Source: Bacteroidota bacterium (lineage in GTDB: Bacteria; Bacteroidota; Bacteroidia; 2-12-FULL-35-15). Taken from it: a stretch of 64,000 nucleotides of DNA. Below the pieces are notes generated by a model, which saw only the letters and a program-made list of their open reading frames with translations, made no database searches and was not told the DNA's origin. Shown one piece after another: positions 51,249-60,400 of this stretch (positions within the stretch are counted from its first letter, which is position 1; each line of letters starts with the position of its first letter). The stretch spans positions 124,001 to 188,000 of the forward strand of contig CANIQT010000002.1 in assembly GCA_947469885.1 (NCBI GenBank), read 5' to 3'. The position numbers and the translations under genes were made by a program.

Positions 51249-54152
51249 TTAGCTTCTTGCATCTGCAGGTTTCATGTACGAAATCAATTTCAGAAAAGCA
51301 GGAATGCCCGCCATTATTCCCGAAATTATTGGCAAAACATTTCCGAATTTTTCAGGATTACTAGATAGCACAAAGTAAACCAATGCGCCCAAAAGTATAA
51401 GAACAGGATATTTGTAATCATTCCATGTTTGTCCATCGTTTATTTCCTTTTCAATGCTTTCTACTTCTTTAGAATTAACACCCGTAAGCATAAAATTACG
51501 GAAACTGCTATTCATTATTACCAACATTCCGTCTTTTTTCAAAACAAGCCCTTTGTTCATCAACATGGTAATGGATTGGTAATTGCTGGTGTTTACCAAC
51601 CCGTCTTCGGCAAGGTCGAAAAGGGTGAGTTGCTCCTCTTTGGTTAAAGATGCCCATATTTGACGGTACGAATGGTCGGATAAGCTTTGTAATTTTAATA
51701 TATGGTCTTCTGCTTTTTCAGGAGTATCCACTATGCCATTAAACTGGTCTTTATATTTGTGCATAAAAACCGGATAGCTGCATTCTTTATTAATAAAATC
51801 CTCCGAAAACGAATTGGCGGATAAAGAAGTAGTTGCCGAAAAATCGGTATCATTAAATATGTTGGTGAACCTGCCCAATAAATTATTCCACCGATTCATG
51901 TATTCACTAAAAGCAGCATTCGTCTGTGCTGCTTCTGGCGAGTCATTAGCGGTTTTCTTTGTTGTTGAATTGGTGGTATCTTCCATGAATTTCCTCAGAC
52001 TTTGAAAATATTCCAAAGGATCCATATCTGAAGAAATAATAATTTTCTTCTTGCCCGAATGAATTAATCGCTCAATCAAGTTTAATTTTATTTTATTGGT
52101 ATGGTCGTCTACTATTTTATATTCAAAATGACTAAAAACAATACATTGAATTTTAGGATTGTTAAGCTGTGCTATTTTATACAGCCAGTTATCCGCCAGT
52201 TTATCTACTTCTTTTTCTTTGTACTTTTCATATTCTAATTTCACCAGCGCCATTTCGTCCGCATCTGGAATTTCCTCTAAATTAAGCGAAGTTGCATTGT
52301 AGTCAACAGTTGGATGCTCTTTGTTGTAAAACTTAAATTTACCATCCATTTCTAAATGCGACTTTATAAATGTACTTTTTTGAGTGCCCGGAATTCCTTG
52401 AACAAAAAGATATTTTACTTCATCATTTTCGAGCAAACTATCGTGCATTAATTTATAATCTTCGATACCTGGAACATTTCTGCCAAATATCTTATTTATG
52501 GCATATTTCATCAACTGAAAAGTAAGCACTATCACCACAAAGAAAAGGAACCAAAACAAGGTGCCTTGCGGAGAGGCAAAAATGATAGGCAAATTATACT
52601 TCTTATAGCCTGACGATTTAAGAACAAGATAGGGAGAATCTTGTGTTCTTCCATTTATTTCATTTATTCTAAAATAAAGTGTACTGGTATCGTTCTCAAA
52701 AATACTATTAAAAACAAATTGAAGGCTATCTGTTCCGTCAGGTTTTATCAGTTCAAAATTTTGAGTGGCGTTAGAAACATTGTTGTATTGCAACCTCGAA
52801 GTTTTTAATAAACTTAAACACGCTTGCTCATCATCATTGTAATTAAGTTTTTTTATTTGGGGTACATCATCCGATGTTGCGATTTTGACTTTAGCAATCC
52901 ATTCATTGTCGGTATAAAAAGACTTGACTTTTTTGGTAGAATTTATCTCTTCCACAATTGCTTTTAACTGACCCTTAGTTTTTACATGAGCTTCAATGTT
53001 TTTGGCATACTGATAGAGTATGAGTCTTTCCTGTAATTTTTGTTCAAAATTATAAATACAGGCAAAGAAAATAATAACAGGGAGTCCGCTAATTAGTAAT
53101 ATTTTCGTAAAAATCATCAATCGGAAATTTTTCATAAAATCCTTGTTGGTGTCTTTATGTAGTTTGTTGCCGTATTTATTTAGTATGTAAAATAAAATAA
53201 GGGCAACAAACGAAAAACCAACAGTACTGCCCAAACAAGAGTAACTATGAGAATATAAAACAACAAAAAGAGCAACCGTTGATAAGGCTATCATTGTATT
53301 TCTTTTCCTGGTTTTTGTTTTTTCTTTCCAACTTTTGGGAGATATAAAATTGGCACCAAACGAACAGGCTGCTATACTGCTTATTAAAGCCGACATTATA
53401 AACAAGAAGATATAACCATTTAAACCTACAATGGAAAAGTCGATAAGACAAAACAAAGCAAGTACTACCATCAAACCGATATTGTAGAGAAACAAGAAAA
53501 AATATTTGTTGTTCATACTTTGTCGAGGGTATATCCAACTTAAATCGAAAGCATTTTTTCTGAGTTTAGTGTTTCTGAAATGACTAATGAGCACCAATAT
53601 AATTTCGAGACACAGAAACAGAAATAAAACCATCATCATCATCATCGTAAAACTTACACATTGCGTGTTCAATGAAGTTTCATACGATTTCTGCTCCATA
53701 ATAGTAATGAAATAGGGAAGGTGACCGATGGGCTGAACCAACACACTGTAGTCGTCATCCTCGTAGCGTGTATCAAATTCGGTTCTTGTTTTAGTGGATA
53801 GCGCACTTATAATAGGCGTATTGTTGGTGAATTCATCCAACAGGTTTTCGTTCAGGTTATGTGTACTGTCTGAATCAAAAATTGTTTTGCCTTCTTGGTC
53901 GGTAATCGTAAATGTATAACCCAATGGCAAAACGGGGTTAAGTATAGAAAGTAATCGGCACGATACCACAGCCACCGTAGTATCGCAAATACTACTCTTT
54001 GATATAGCTACTTTAAATCGTCCATCAATTCGGGAAACCAAAGGCTCGAGAGAAAAGCCACTTTGTTTTGAAGAATCAAGAAAAATTAAATTATTATCAA
54101 GTATGTCGTTAAAATATTTTCTGTCCTTATAATTCCCTCTTGGCGGATCCAT
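51249..54152 (-). CDS. Sensor-ATPase, downstream frame (second part of Cache domain, membrane segments, P-loop ATPase)
   Basis: The ATG-defined frame has 967 residues, but coding sequence is continuous upstream to the A8 run at 54240. In order it has the second part of a Cache-like sensor domain (KDRKYFNDILDNNL, FKVAISKSS, FTITDQEGKTIFDSD), about seven membrane helices (170-360), an extracytoplasmic loop (about 370-510) and another helix (FWFLFFVVIVLTFQLMKYA). A cytoplasmic ATPase follows with Walker A VQGIPGTQKSTF near 585 and a Walker B-like CIVFSHFE. Two C-terminal helices end it. It resembles STAND/AAA-type switches but no named family. The patatin gene follows after 28 bases. Confidence 0.75.
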   Translation of the reverse strand: MDPPRGNYKDRKYFNDILDNNLIFLDSSKQSGFSLEPLVSRIDGRFKVAISKSSICDTTVAVVSCRLLSILNPVLPLGYTFTITDQEGKTIFDSDSTHNLNENLLDEFTNNTPIISALSTKTRTEFDTRYEDDDYSVLVQPIGHLPYFITIMEQKSYETSLNTQCVSFTMMMMMVLFLFLCLEIILVLISHFRNTKLRKNAFDLSWIYPRQSMNNKYFFLFLYNIGLMVVLALFCLIDFSIVGLNGYIFLFIMSALISSIAACSFGANFISPKSWKEKTKTRKRNTMIALSTVALFVVLYSHSYSCLGSTVGFSFVALILFYILNKYGNKLHKDTNKDFMKNFRLMIFTKILLISGLPVIIFFACIYNFEQKLQERLILYQYAKNIEAHVKTKGQLKAIVEEINSTKKVKSFYTDNEWIAKVKIATSDDVPQIKKLNYNDDEQACLSLLKTSRLQYNNVSNATQNFELIKPDGTDSLQFVFNSIFENDTSTLYFRINEINGRTQDSPYLVLKSSGYKKYNLPIIFASPQGTLFWFLFFVVIVLTFQLMKYAINKIFGRNVPGIEDYKLMHDSLLENDEVKYLFVQGIPGTQKSTFIKSHLEMDGKFKFYNKEHPTVDYNATSLNLEEIPDADEMALVKLEYEKYKEKEVDKLADNWLYKIAQLNNPKIQCIVFSHFEYKIVDDHTNKIKLNLIERLIHSGKKKIIISSDMDPLEYFQSLRKFMEDTTNSTTKKTANDSPEAAQTNAAFSEYMNRWNNLLGRFTNIFNDTDFSATTSLSANSFSEDFINKECSYPVFMHKYKDQFNGIVDTPEKAEDHILKLQSLSDHSYRQIWASLTKEEQLTLFDLAEDGLVNTSNYQSITMLMNKGLVLKKDGMLVIMNSSFRNFMLTGVNSKEVESIEKEINDGQTWNDYKYPVLILLGALVYFVLSSNPEKFGNVLPIISGIMAGIPAFLKLISYMKPADARS

Positions 54153-54202
54153 CCCAAACGACCAGTTGGCTAATTCTTTTCCTTTGTCAGGTCCCGATTT
54201 TG

Positions 54203-55519
54203 CTAACCAAAATACATATTCCGTATTATTATGGCTGTATTTTTTTTATCCTTATTAAGAATTTTGGTGAGTTGTTTTGCCGCTTGGTTATACGAGATTA
54301 CCTTCTCGAGATCTTTTTTATTAGTACCAAATGTATGCGAACCTGTTTTTACGCTGCCCATAAATTTTACATTCACCGAATCCAATACTCTTAAACCCTT
54401 TTCCAAATAATGGAGTTTGTCAATCCTATCCAATACTTCGCAATTGGAGGTAATTTCAGTGACCAAACTTTTAGAAATTTGATTGGCTAATTCGAGTTTA
54501 GAATCTTTGCCTTGATTATTAATAAATTTAAGATTATTAATGTTCCAGAAAAAAAGCAGAATGGCTACTGGCACAATAAGTAAAAAACAGAAGTACACTC
54601 CATACACATCAAAAAAGCGGATGCGCTCTCGTTTGCCCATCAATTTGAGACGAATAATTGGAAGCAACAGAAAAGCAAACAGTGCAATAAAAAGAATAGC
54701 TGTTACAATTTTATCGGGTAACTCTCGCTTTTCTTGGTCAAATTTAGATTGCTTCATCAACCCCACCACAATCCGGTCGTTTTTGTTGGTATATCCGCAA
54801 GGGTGTATAAATGCAAGGTATTTTTCTCCCCCTGTTTCTATTTGAGTAATTCGGCTCGAATATATTTTTTGTTTTGTTTTGTAAAGCGAATCGAGATTGG
54901 TAAAACTAACACCCGAAGGAAAATCTTCATAAACAATATTAGATACATTATCGGTTACGTTAAAAACTAGGTAATGGTCAAAAACATTTTTTCGTAAAAG
55001 TGGAATAACAAATTCTTTGTAATCAATGACGGATTCTAAAGTAATATGCCTGATGCTATCCCGCTGTCCTTTCAGCTCGCTATATCTTTCGGAAGTAATT
55101 ATTAGTTTTTTACCCCCGTTACTTGGTTTTACTTTGGTAGCAAAATATGTTTTATCATTTTGTAGTCTTGTATATATACTGTCAAAATACCTCACGTTTC
55201 CTTTTTTGGAAAGCAACGTATCTGTTTTAATAATATTGATTATAAATTTTTCGGGAGCTTTGTTATAATTCGAAACTATTTCTTTAAAGTATTTCGAATC
55301 TGCTTTGGTGAAACAGCTGGTAATGGTTTTTTGGTACCCCTGAAATTTTTCCTGCATATTGGTTTCGATGCACTGTAGGGTACGGAATCTACGCTCCACT
55401 ATTTCGTCTTCGCGCTCGGGTATATAAATGAGGTAGTAGTAACCACCCGAAGTGATGACCAGCAAGAGAGTGAGAAAAATCTCCACCATTTTTTTGTTTC
55501 TCGAAAAAAATCCTTTCAT
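54203..55519 (-). CDS. Sensor-ATPase, upstream frame (membrane anchor and first sensor modules)
   Basis: A 438-residue frame. It contains one N-terminal membrane helix (12-32), an extracytoplasmic domain (about 35-270), two helices (KIVTAILFIALFAFLLLPII and VYFCFLLIVPVAILLFFW) and then the beginning of a Cache-like extracytoplasmic domain. The frame ends after a poly-A tract in an out-of-context tail (IIIRNMYFG). The other frame carries on directly with NTEYVFWLAKSG and ELANWSFGMDPPRG. The intact protein would have about 1420 residues. It lies 66 bases after the C1 protease gene. Confidence 0.75.
   Translation of the reverse strand: MKGFFSRNKKMVEIFLTLLLVITSGGYYYLIYIPEREDEIVERRFRTLQCIETNMQEKFQGYQKTITSCFTKADSKYFKEIVSNYNKAPEKFIINIIKTDTLLSKKGNVRYFDSIYTRLQNDKTYFATKVKPSNGGKKLIITSERYSELKGQRDSIRHITLESVIDYKEFVIPLLRKNVFDHYLVFNVTDNVSNIVYEDFPSGVSFTNLDSLYKTKQKIYSSRITQIETGGEKYLAFIHPCGYTNKNDRIVVGLMKQSKFDQEKRELPDKIVTAILFIALFAFLLLPIIRLKLMGKRERIRFFDVYGVYFCFLLIVPVAILLFFWNINNLKFINNQGKDSKLELANQISKSLVTEITSNCEVLDRIDKLHYLEKGLRVLDSVNVKFMGSVKTGSHTFGTNKKDLEKVISYNQAAKQLTKILNKDKKNTAIIIRNMYFG
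54240..54247 (-). other. A8 slippery tract joining the two sensor-ATPase frames
   Basis: On the coding strand GGAT is followed by eight A and TAC. The upstream frame reads AAA AAA AAT; the downstream frame reads AAA AAA TAC and is closed just before the run by TAA (T plus the first two A). A -1 shift or one lost A within the run restores one frame. Confidence 0.75.
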
Positions 55520-55585
55520 CTACTTCGAAGCGTTTTTATGGTTCAAATGTAATAATTAAATCTAATTATTTACTTTGCCTACTGT

Positions 55586-56431
55586 TTACTCAGGTATCTC
55601 CACCAATCTAATGGTCCAAAAATCTTCGGCCAATCCTGGATGTGTAAGGTATTCGTAAGGCATTGTAAAGTATCCTTCTTGTCCCCAATCGGCATCCCAA
55701 CTGTTTCTGACAATGAAGCGTTTCGATTTTTCATCATATCCTACGCACATCACCGCATGTCCACCTTTCATTTTTTCGTGTGTAGCAGGCATATTCAACT
55801 CTCCTGTTTTTTTGATTGTCTCTCCTTCAAATTCTTCGTAAACTGTAAAGCCAAACAAAAACGGAAAGCCCTCGGCAAGGCAAGCTTTCATGTGTTCCAA
55901 ATTTTTATGAAGCCGGTGATAGGACAATACTTGATGATTTAACGCTTCTTCATAACAATCGGGTAGCGGCTTTTTCTTAAATATTTTATTATCATCACTA
56001 TAATTCCAAAATATTTCGGGACACACACCGTGTTTCACTACAGTTTTAATACCGTTTCTAATTTCTGCACCATTGTCAATGCGCACAGTTCCTTCAATCA
56101 CTCGCTCGTTGTAATAAATAAACAAACGCGAAGGCATAAAATCATGTTTGGGATGTTGTTTACGCAACCCAAACTGAATTGCAGCTGCAATGGCATTGGC
56201 GGTGCAACTGCCAAGTAATCCTTGATTGTAAACCGGAGGGCAGTGGTGTTTCAAATCCACTTTTTTGGGTAATTTTTTGAGTATTTTAGGATGGGGTTCA
56301 TAATGCACATCCCTATAATCAGGCATGTCGGGTCGCCAGCCGTACCATTCTACATGGCGTTTCTTTTTCGGTTTTTTTATTGCCTTTTTAATTACTTTTT
56401 TTGATGCGACTTTTGTTGTTTTCGCTTTCAT
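55586..56431 (-). CDS. C1 (papain-like) cysteine protease
   Basis: A 281-residue papain-fold protease. A lysine-rich N-terminus (residues 1-27) without a signal peptide precedes YGWRPDMPDYRDVHYEPH and the catalytic Cys in YNQGLLGSCTANAIAAAIQF (Q and C of the oxyanion hole and nucleophile, about 71-78). The catalytic His is in GGHAVMCVGYDEKSKRF and the Asn in FIVRNSWDADWGQEGYFTMP. No inhibitory propeptide is obvious. It is one of three predicted lytic enzymes in this cluster. It follows the lysozyme gene by 11 bases, so the two are co-transcribed. Confidence 0.92.
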   Translation of the reverse strand: MKAKTTKVASKKVIKKAIKKPKKKRHVEWYGWRPDMPDYRDVHYEPHPKILKKLPKKVDLKHHCPPVYNQGLLGSCTANAIAAAIQFGLRKQHPKHDFMPSRLFIYYNERVIEGTVRIDNGAEIRNGIKTVVKHGVCPEIFWNYSDDNKIFKKKPLPDCYEEALNHQVLSYHRLHKNLEHMKACLAEGFPFLFGFTVYEEFEGETIKKTGELNMPATHEKMKGGHAVMCVGYDEKSKRFIVRNSWDADWGQEGYFTMPYEYLTHPGLAEDFWTIRLVEIPE

Positions 56432-56442
56432 TTTATTTTATT

Positions 56443-56889
56443 TTATGGTTGAAAATACAATTCTGCTTCTGCATTTCTGCGGTTTACCAAACCGGTTAAT
56501 ACTTTTCCTCCTGCATGCACCCATTTCTGAAATTCTGTTTTAATGGCTTTGTCGACCGGATTGACATTTATTTTTTTTAACAAGGTAGAAGTTCTCAAGC
56601 TGTTGCTTCCAAGGTTGTAACAAAACGAAACTAGTGCATCAAACTGATTCTGGTTTATTTTACCAGTCACCATCAGGTTTATGTTGCGTTCAATGCTACC
56701 CAATTCTTTACGAAGTAGCACTTCTGCTTGGTCTTTTGTAATGGTTGCTGTTTTGAGCCATTGTTCTTCCACTGTGTCTATCAGTGTGCCATAGCCTATG
56801 GTTGGCAAACCTACTGCATCTTTGTACATGGCCGGTCTGAAACCTTCGAACTGTTCTATCAACAGTATTTCTTTGTTGCTTGTTATCAT
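56443..56889 (-). CDS. T4-type lysozyme (GH24 muramidase)
   Basis: This 148-residue muramidase is of the phage endolysin type. The catalytic triad keeps the T4 spacing exactly: Glu15 in QFEGFRP, Asp24 in MYKDAVGLP and Thr30 in TIGYGT. QFDALVSFCYNLGSNSL and a GLVNRRNAEAELY end complete the fold. It has no signal peptide or signal-arrest helix, so release into the periplasm would need lysis or another route. It heads the lytic cluster. Spacing to the C1 protease is 11 bases. Confidence 0.93.
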   Translation of the reverse strand: MITSNKEILLIEQFEGFRPAMYKDAVGLPTIGYGTLIDTVEEQWLKTATITKDQAEVLLRKELGSIERNINLMVTGKINQNQFDALVSFCYNLGSNSLRTSTLLKKINVNPVDKAIKTEFQKWVHAGGKVLTGLVNRRNAEAELYFQP

Positions 56890-57018
56890 GATTTTTTGGT
56901 TTAAAATTGGTGGTAAATGTATTTATATATTTTATTTATTTCAAATTTTTGTTGTTTCTTTTTGTTTTAAGTAGAGAAAATAATAAAAGTGGTGGATGTT
57001 TAAAACCTTAGTTCTTTT

Positions 57019-57288
57019 AAAAAGTATGGTCACCTTTTCAAAAAGTATGGTCACTTCTTCAAAAAGTGAGGTCACTTCTTCAAAAGGTGAGGTCACTTCT
57101 TCAAAAGGTGAGGTCACTTCTTCAAAAGGTGAGGTCATTTCTTCAAAAGGTGAGGTCACTTCTTCAAAAAGTATGGTCACTTCTTCAAAAGGTGAGGTCA
57201 CTTCTTCAAAAGGTGAGGTCATTTCTTCAAAAGGTGAGGTCACTTCTTCAAAAGGTGAGGTCACTTCTTCAAAAGGTGAGGTCACTTG
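57019..57288. repeat. 13-copy 21-bp tandem array
   Basis: Thirteen units (last partial) of AAAAGGTGAGGTCACTTCTT plus C, at 57019, 57040 and so on to 57271. Variants are AAAAAGTATGG, AAAAAGTGAGG and AAAAGGTGAGG with CACTTC or CATTTC. At least four frames are open, including one reading VRSLLQK heptads. Together with the flanks it fills the gap 56890-57424, where I see no credible conventional gene. Confidence 0.92.
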
Positions 57289-57424
57289 AGGCGCGGGTAT
57301 GCCATTTTAAGTAAACTGTGAAATCGAGGCAACTATCCTCTTTTTACCAATATTAACATTTTTTTAATTTTGATGCAACCATTTGCACCAAAAAAGCATC
57401 TAATAAAGTAGATAGGTAACCCTA

Positions 57425-60400
57425 ATGAAATTTATCTACAAACTACACTCTATGCCAAAAAAAATAATTCTGACATTAATTGTTATCGGCATCCACTTTT
57501 GCACCGCACAGGTGAAATGGATAAACGCTCATCTTTTTGAACAAAAAAACTTTATTGAAAACAAAGGTCAATACGACCAAACGCAACTCCCCAATAAGGA
57601 ACCGATATTGTATGTTGCCAAAATAGATGGAGTAATTTGGTACTTTACCAAAAACGGATACAGCATCAACCGGATTGAAAACGTAAAAAATAAAGATGTT
57701 GAGGAAGGAGAAGACCAAAGCAAAGAAGACGAAAACGATGCCAAAAAATTTATACGTACCTCTAAATTTCAGGAAGTAAAATTTGAAAATGCCAATGCCA
57801 ACCCCGAAGTGGTGGCAGAAAACAAGGTGAGTAATTATTATTCGTTTTCGGATTTGAAATCTGCCGGAGGCAAAGGAACCATTATTGCTTTTGCTTACAA
57901 ACGTATAACTTACAAAAACATTTATCCCAATACGGATATTGTATTTGAATTTCCGAACGACTCCACAGGTATTGAGTATTCCATTTACCTGCACGCAGGA
58001 GCCGATGTAAACAACATCAAAATTGCTTATCCTAAAAACAAAGGAGTTGATTTAAAAAACAACACTATCGAAATTACTTCGCGGTTCGGTGTCATTACCG
58101 AGCATCAACCTAAATCGTTTGTTGCAGGAAGCAAAGAAATGGTGAAAACCAATTTTAAGGTGTTTTTGAACAAGGTAAGTTTTGAATTGGGAAATTACGA
58201 CCACTCAAAAACCTTGATTATTGACCCTTGGGTGGCTACTCCAAATTTTGGAGGAGGAAACAGCGGAGCGTATGATGTAGATTACGATAACCTTGGCAAT
58301 GTTTATGTATATGGGGGTGTTGGTCCGTTTGAGTGTTTAAAATATACCCCTGCAGGGGTGTTGGTATGGTCATATACTGCTACCGTTTTTGGTACCATTT
58401 ATTACTATGGCGATTTTGCGGTTGACCGCAATTCGAACAACATTTACATCACCGAAGGATTTAATAACGGAAGTGGTTCCAATGTAGTAAAAATAAACTC
58501 TAATGCTATTCAACAGGCTACATTTGGTGGCAATGCACAGTTTAGGGAAATGTGGAGAATTGCATTCAGTCATTGCACCAATCAGGCGGTGATAGCCGGA
58601 GGAGGTACCACCAACCCAACTTATCAAACATGTTTCTTAGATACCGGATTAGTTGCTCTTGCTCCTATTCAGTACATTGTCACCACTCAATGTTGTCACG
58701 ATGTAGGGTTGCTTGCCTTGGATAATTACGGATTCTGTTATCAGCTTACCAATCAGCGGTCGGGCGATTCTATTTTTGATAATTCTCTTGTAAAATTACC
58801 TTTACCTGCACTTTTGCCCATGATTTATCAACAAAATGCGCATTATGCTTTTCGCGAAGCAGCATCAGTTCAGTACTATAGCGGAGGTGGAGCAAGTACA
58901 GCTAATGGATACAACGGACTAACTACTTCTGGGCAATTTGTTTTTTCGTACGATGGTTATGTTTTGAAGAAATGGCAAGCCTCCACTGGAGCTTTACTTG
59001 TATATCAACGCATCAGCTGGCCACCCAACAACGATTCTACAGCAATGGATTGGGGAGGAATTTCGGCTGATGATTGTGGAAATTTGTTTTTGGGAGATAA
59101 TACGTTTGTACGGCAATACGATGCTAACTTGAGTTTAGTTAATTCGTATCCGATGACAGGGGTAGTGACAGATGTAAACATTGCCAACAGCGGAATATTG
59201 TACGTTTCAGGTTTAGGATATGTGGCAACCGTTCAGCCTACTAATATTGTGAATTGTCAGAACAGTGGAGTGTTATCATTAACTGCCACTTCTATACCAG
59301 CCACTTGCACCACACCGGGCTCAGCAACAGCGGTGGTTACAGGTGGAAACCCTCCTTACAATTTAGTTTGGAATACCATTCCGCCACAATTCGGATTAAC
59401 CATTACGGGAGTTCCAGCGGGAACCTACACAGCAACCATCATGGATGGAGGATGCCTGCAACAAACTTTTGTGGATAGTGTTACGGTTGGCTCGGTTGGA
59501 GGTGTTACAGCATCATCTGTTTCCACCATAGCCACATGTGGAAATAATAACGGTACAGCAACTGTTACTATACTTACAGGACAAACCCCTTATCAGTATT
59601 TATGGTCAGATGGGCAAACTACCGCCACAGCAGTTGGTTTGGCAGTTGGTACTTACACCTGCACCATAACTGATGGGCAAGGATGCACCACTACTCAAAT
59701 TGTAAGCATTACTTCTAATAATGGAATTACTGCCACCTATACCTCTACTCCTACAGGATGCACCACCAGCACAGGAACAGCAACCGTTACGGGAGCTGGA
59801 GGGCAAGCACCTTATACATATTTGTGGTCGAACGGACAAACTACTCAAACTGGAACGGGATTTCCGGTAGGTAGTTTTAGTTGTGTGGTCACTGATAATA
59901 TAGGATGCTCGTTTTTATTATTTGTGAATATTATCGCTAACAATCCACTGACGCTTTCTATTTCCTCCACCCCAACCGGATGTACCACCAATATTGGCAC
60001 AGCAACCGCCATTACCGGAAACGGAGCATTGCCTTACATTTACAACTGGAGCAACGGACAAAGCAATGTTACCGCAACTGGTTTGGGTTTAGTACCTATC
60101 AGCTGCTTGGTAACAGATAATAACGGATGTACCATTACTCAAAGTACCACTATAATTTCGAACAACCCAATTGGAATAACATTTACTCAAACCCCTACCG
60201 GATGTACCGTAAATAATGGAACTGCCACCGTGAATCCAACAAATGGAACCTTACCTTATATATTCAGCTGGACCAACGGGCAGTCCACCCAAACCGCTAC
60301 AGGACTTGCCATTGGAAGTTACACGTGTACAGTAACAGATAGTAACGGCTGTGTGGTGACTCAACCCTTTAATATCGTTTCTACTAATCCTGTTGTACTT

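Noticed and set aside
57019-57288. CRISPR array
   Set aside because: The units are contiguous 21-mers with no unique spacers between them, and no cas gene is near.
59606-59848. Antisense and alternate-frame ORFs inside the SprB repeats
   Set aside because: They are by-products of the repeated coding sequence and have no start signals or family match.
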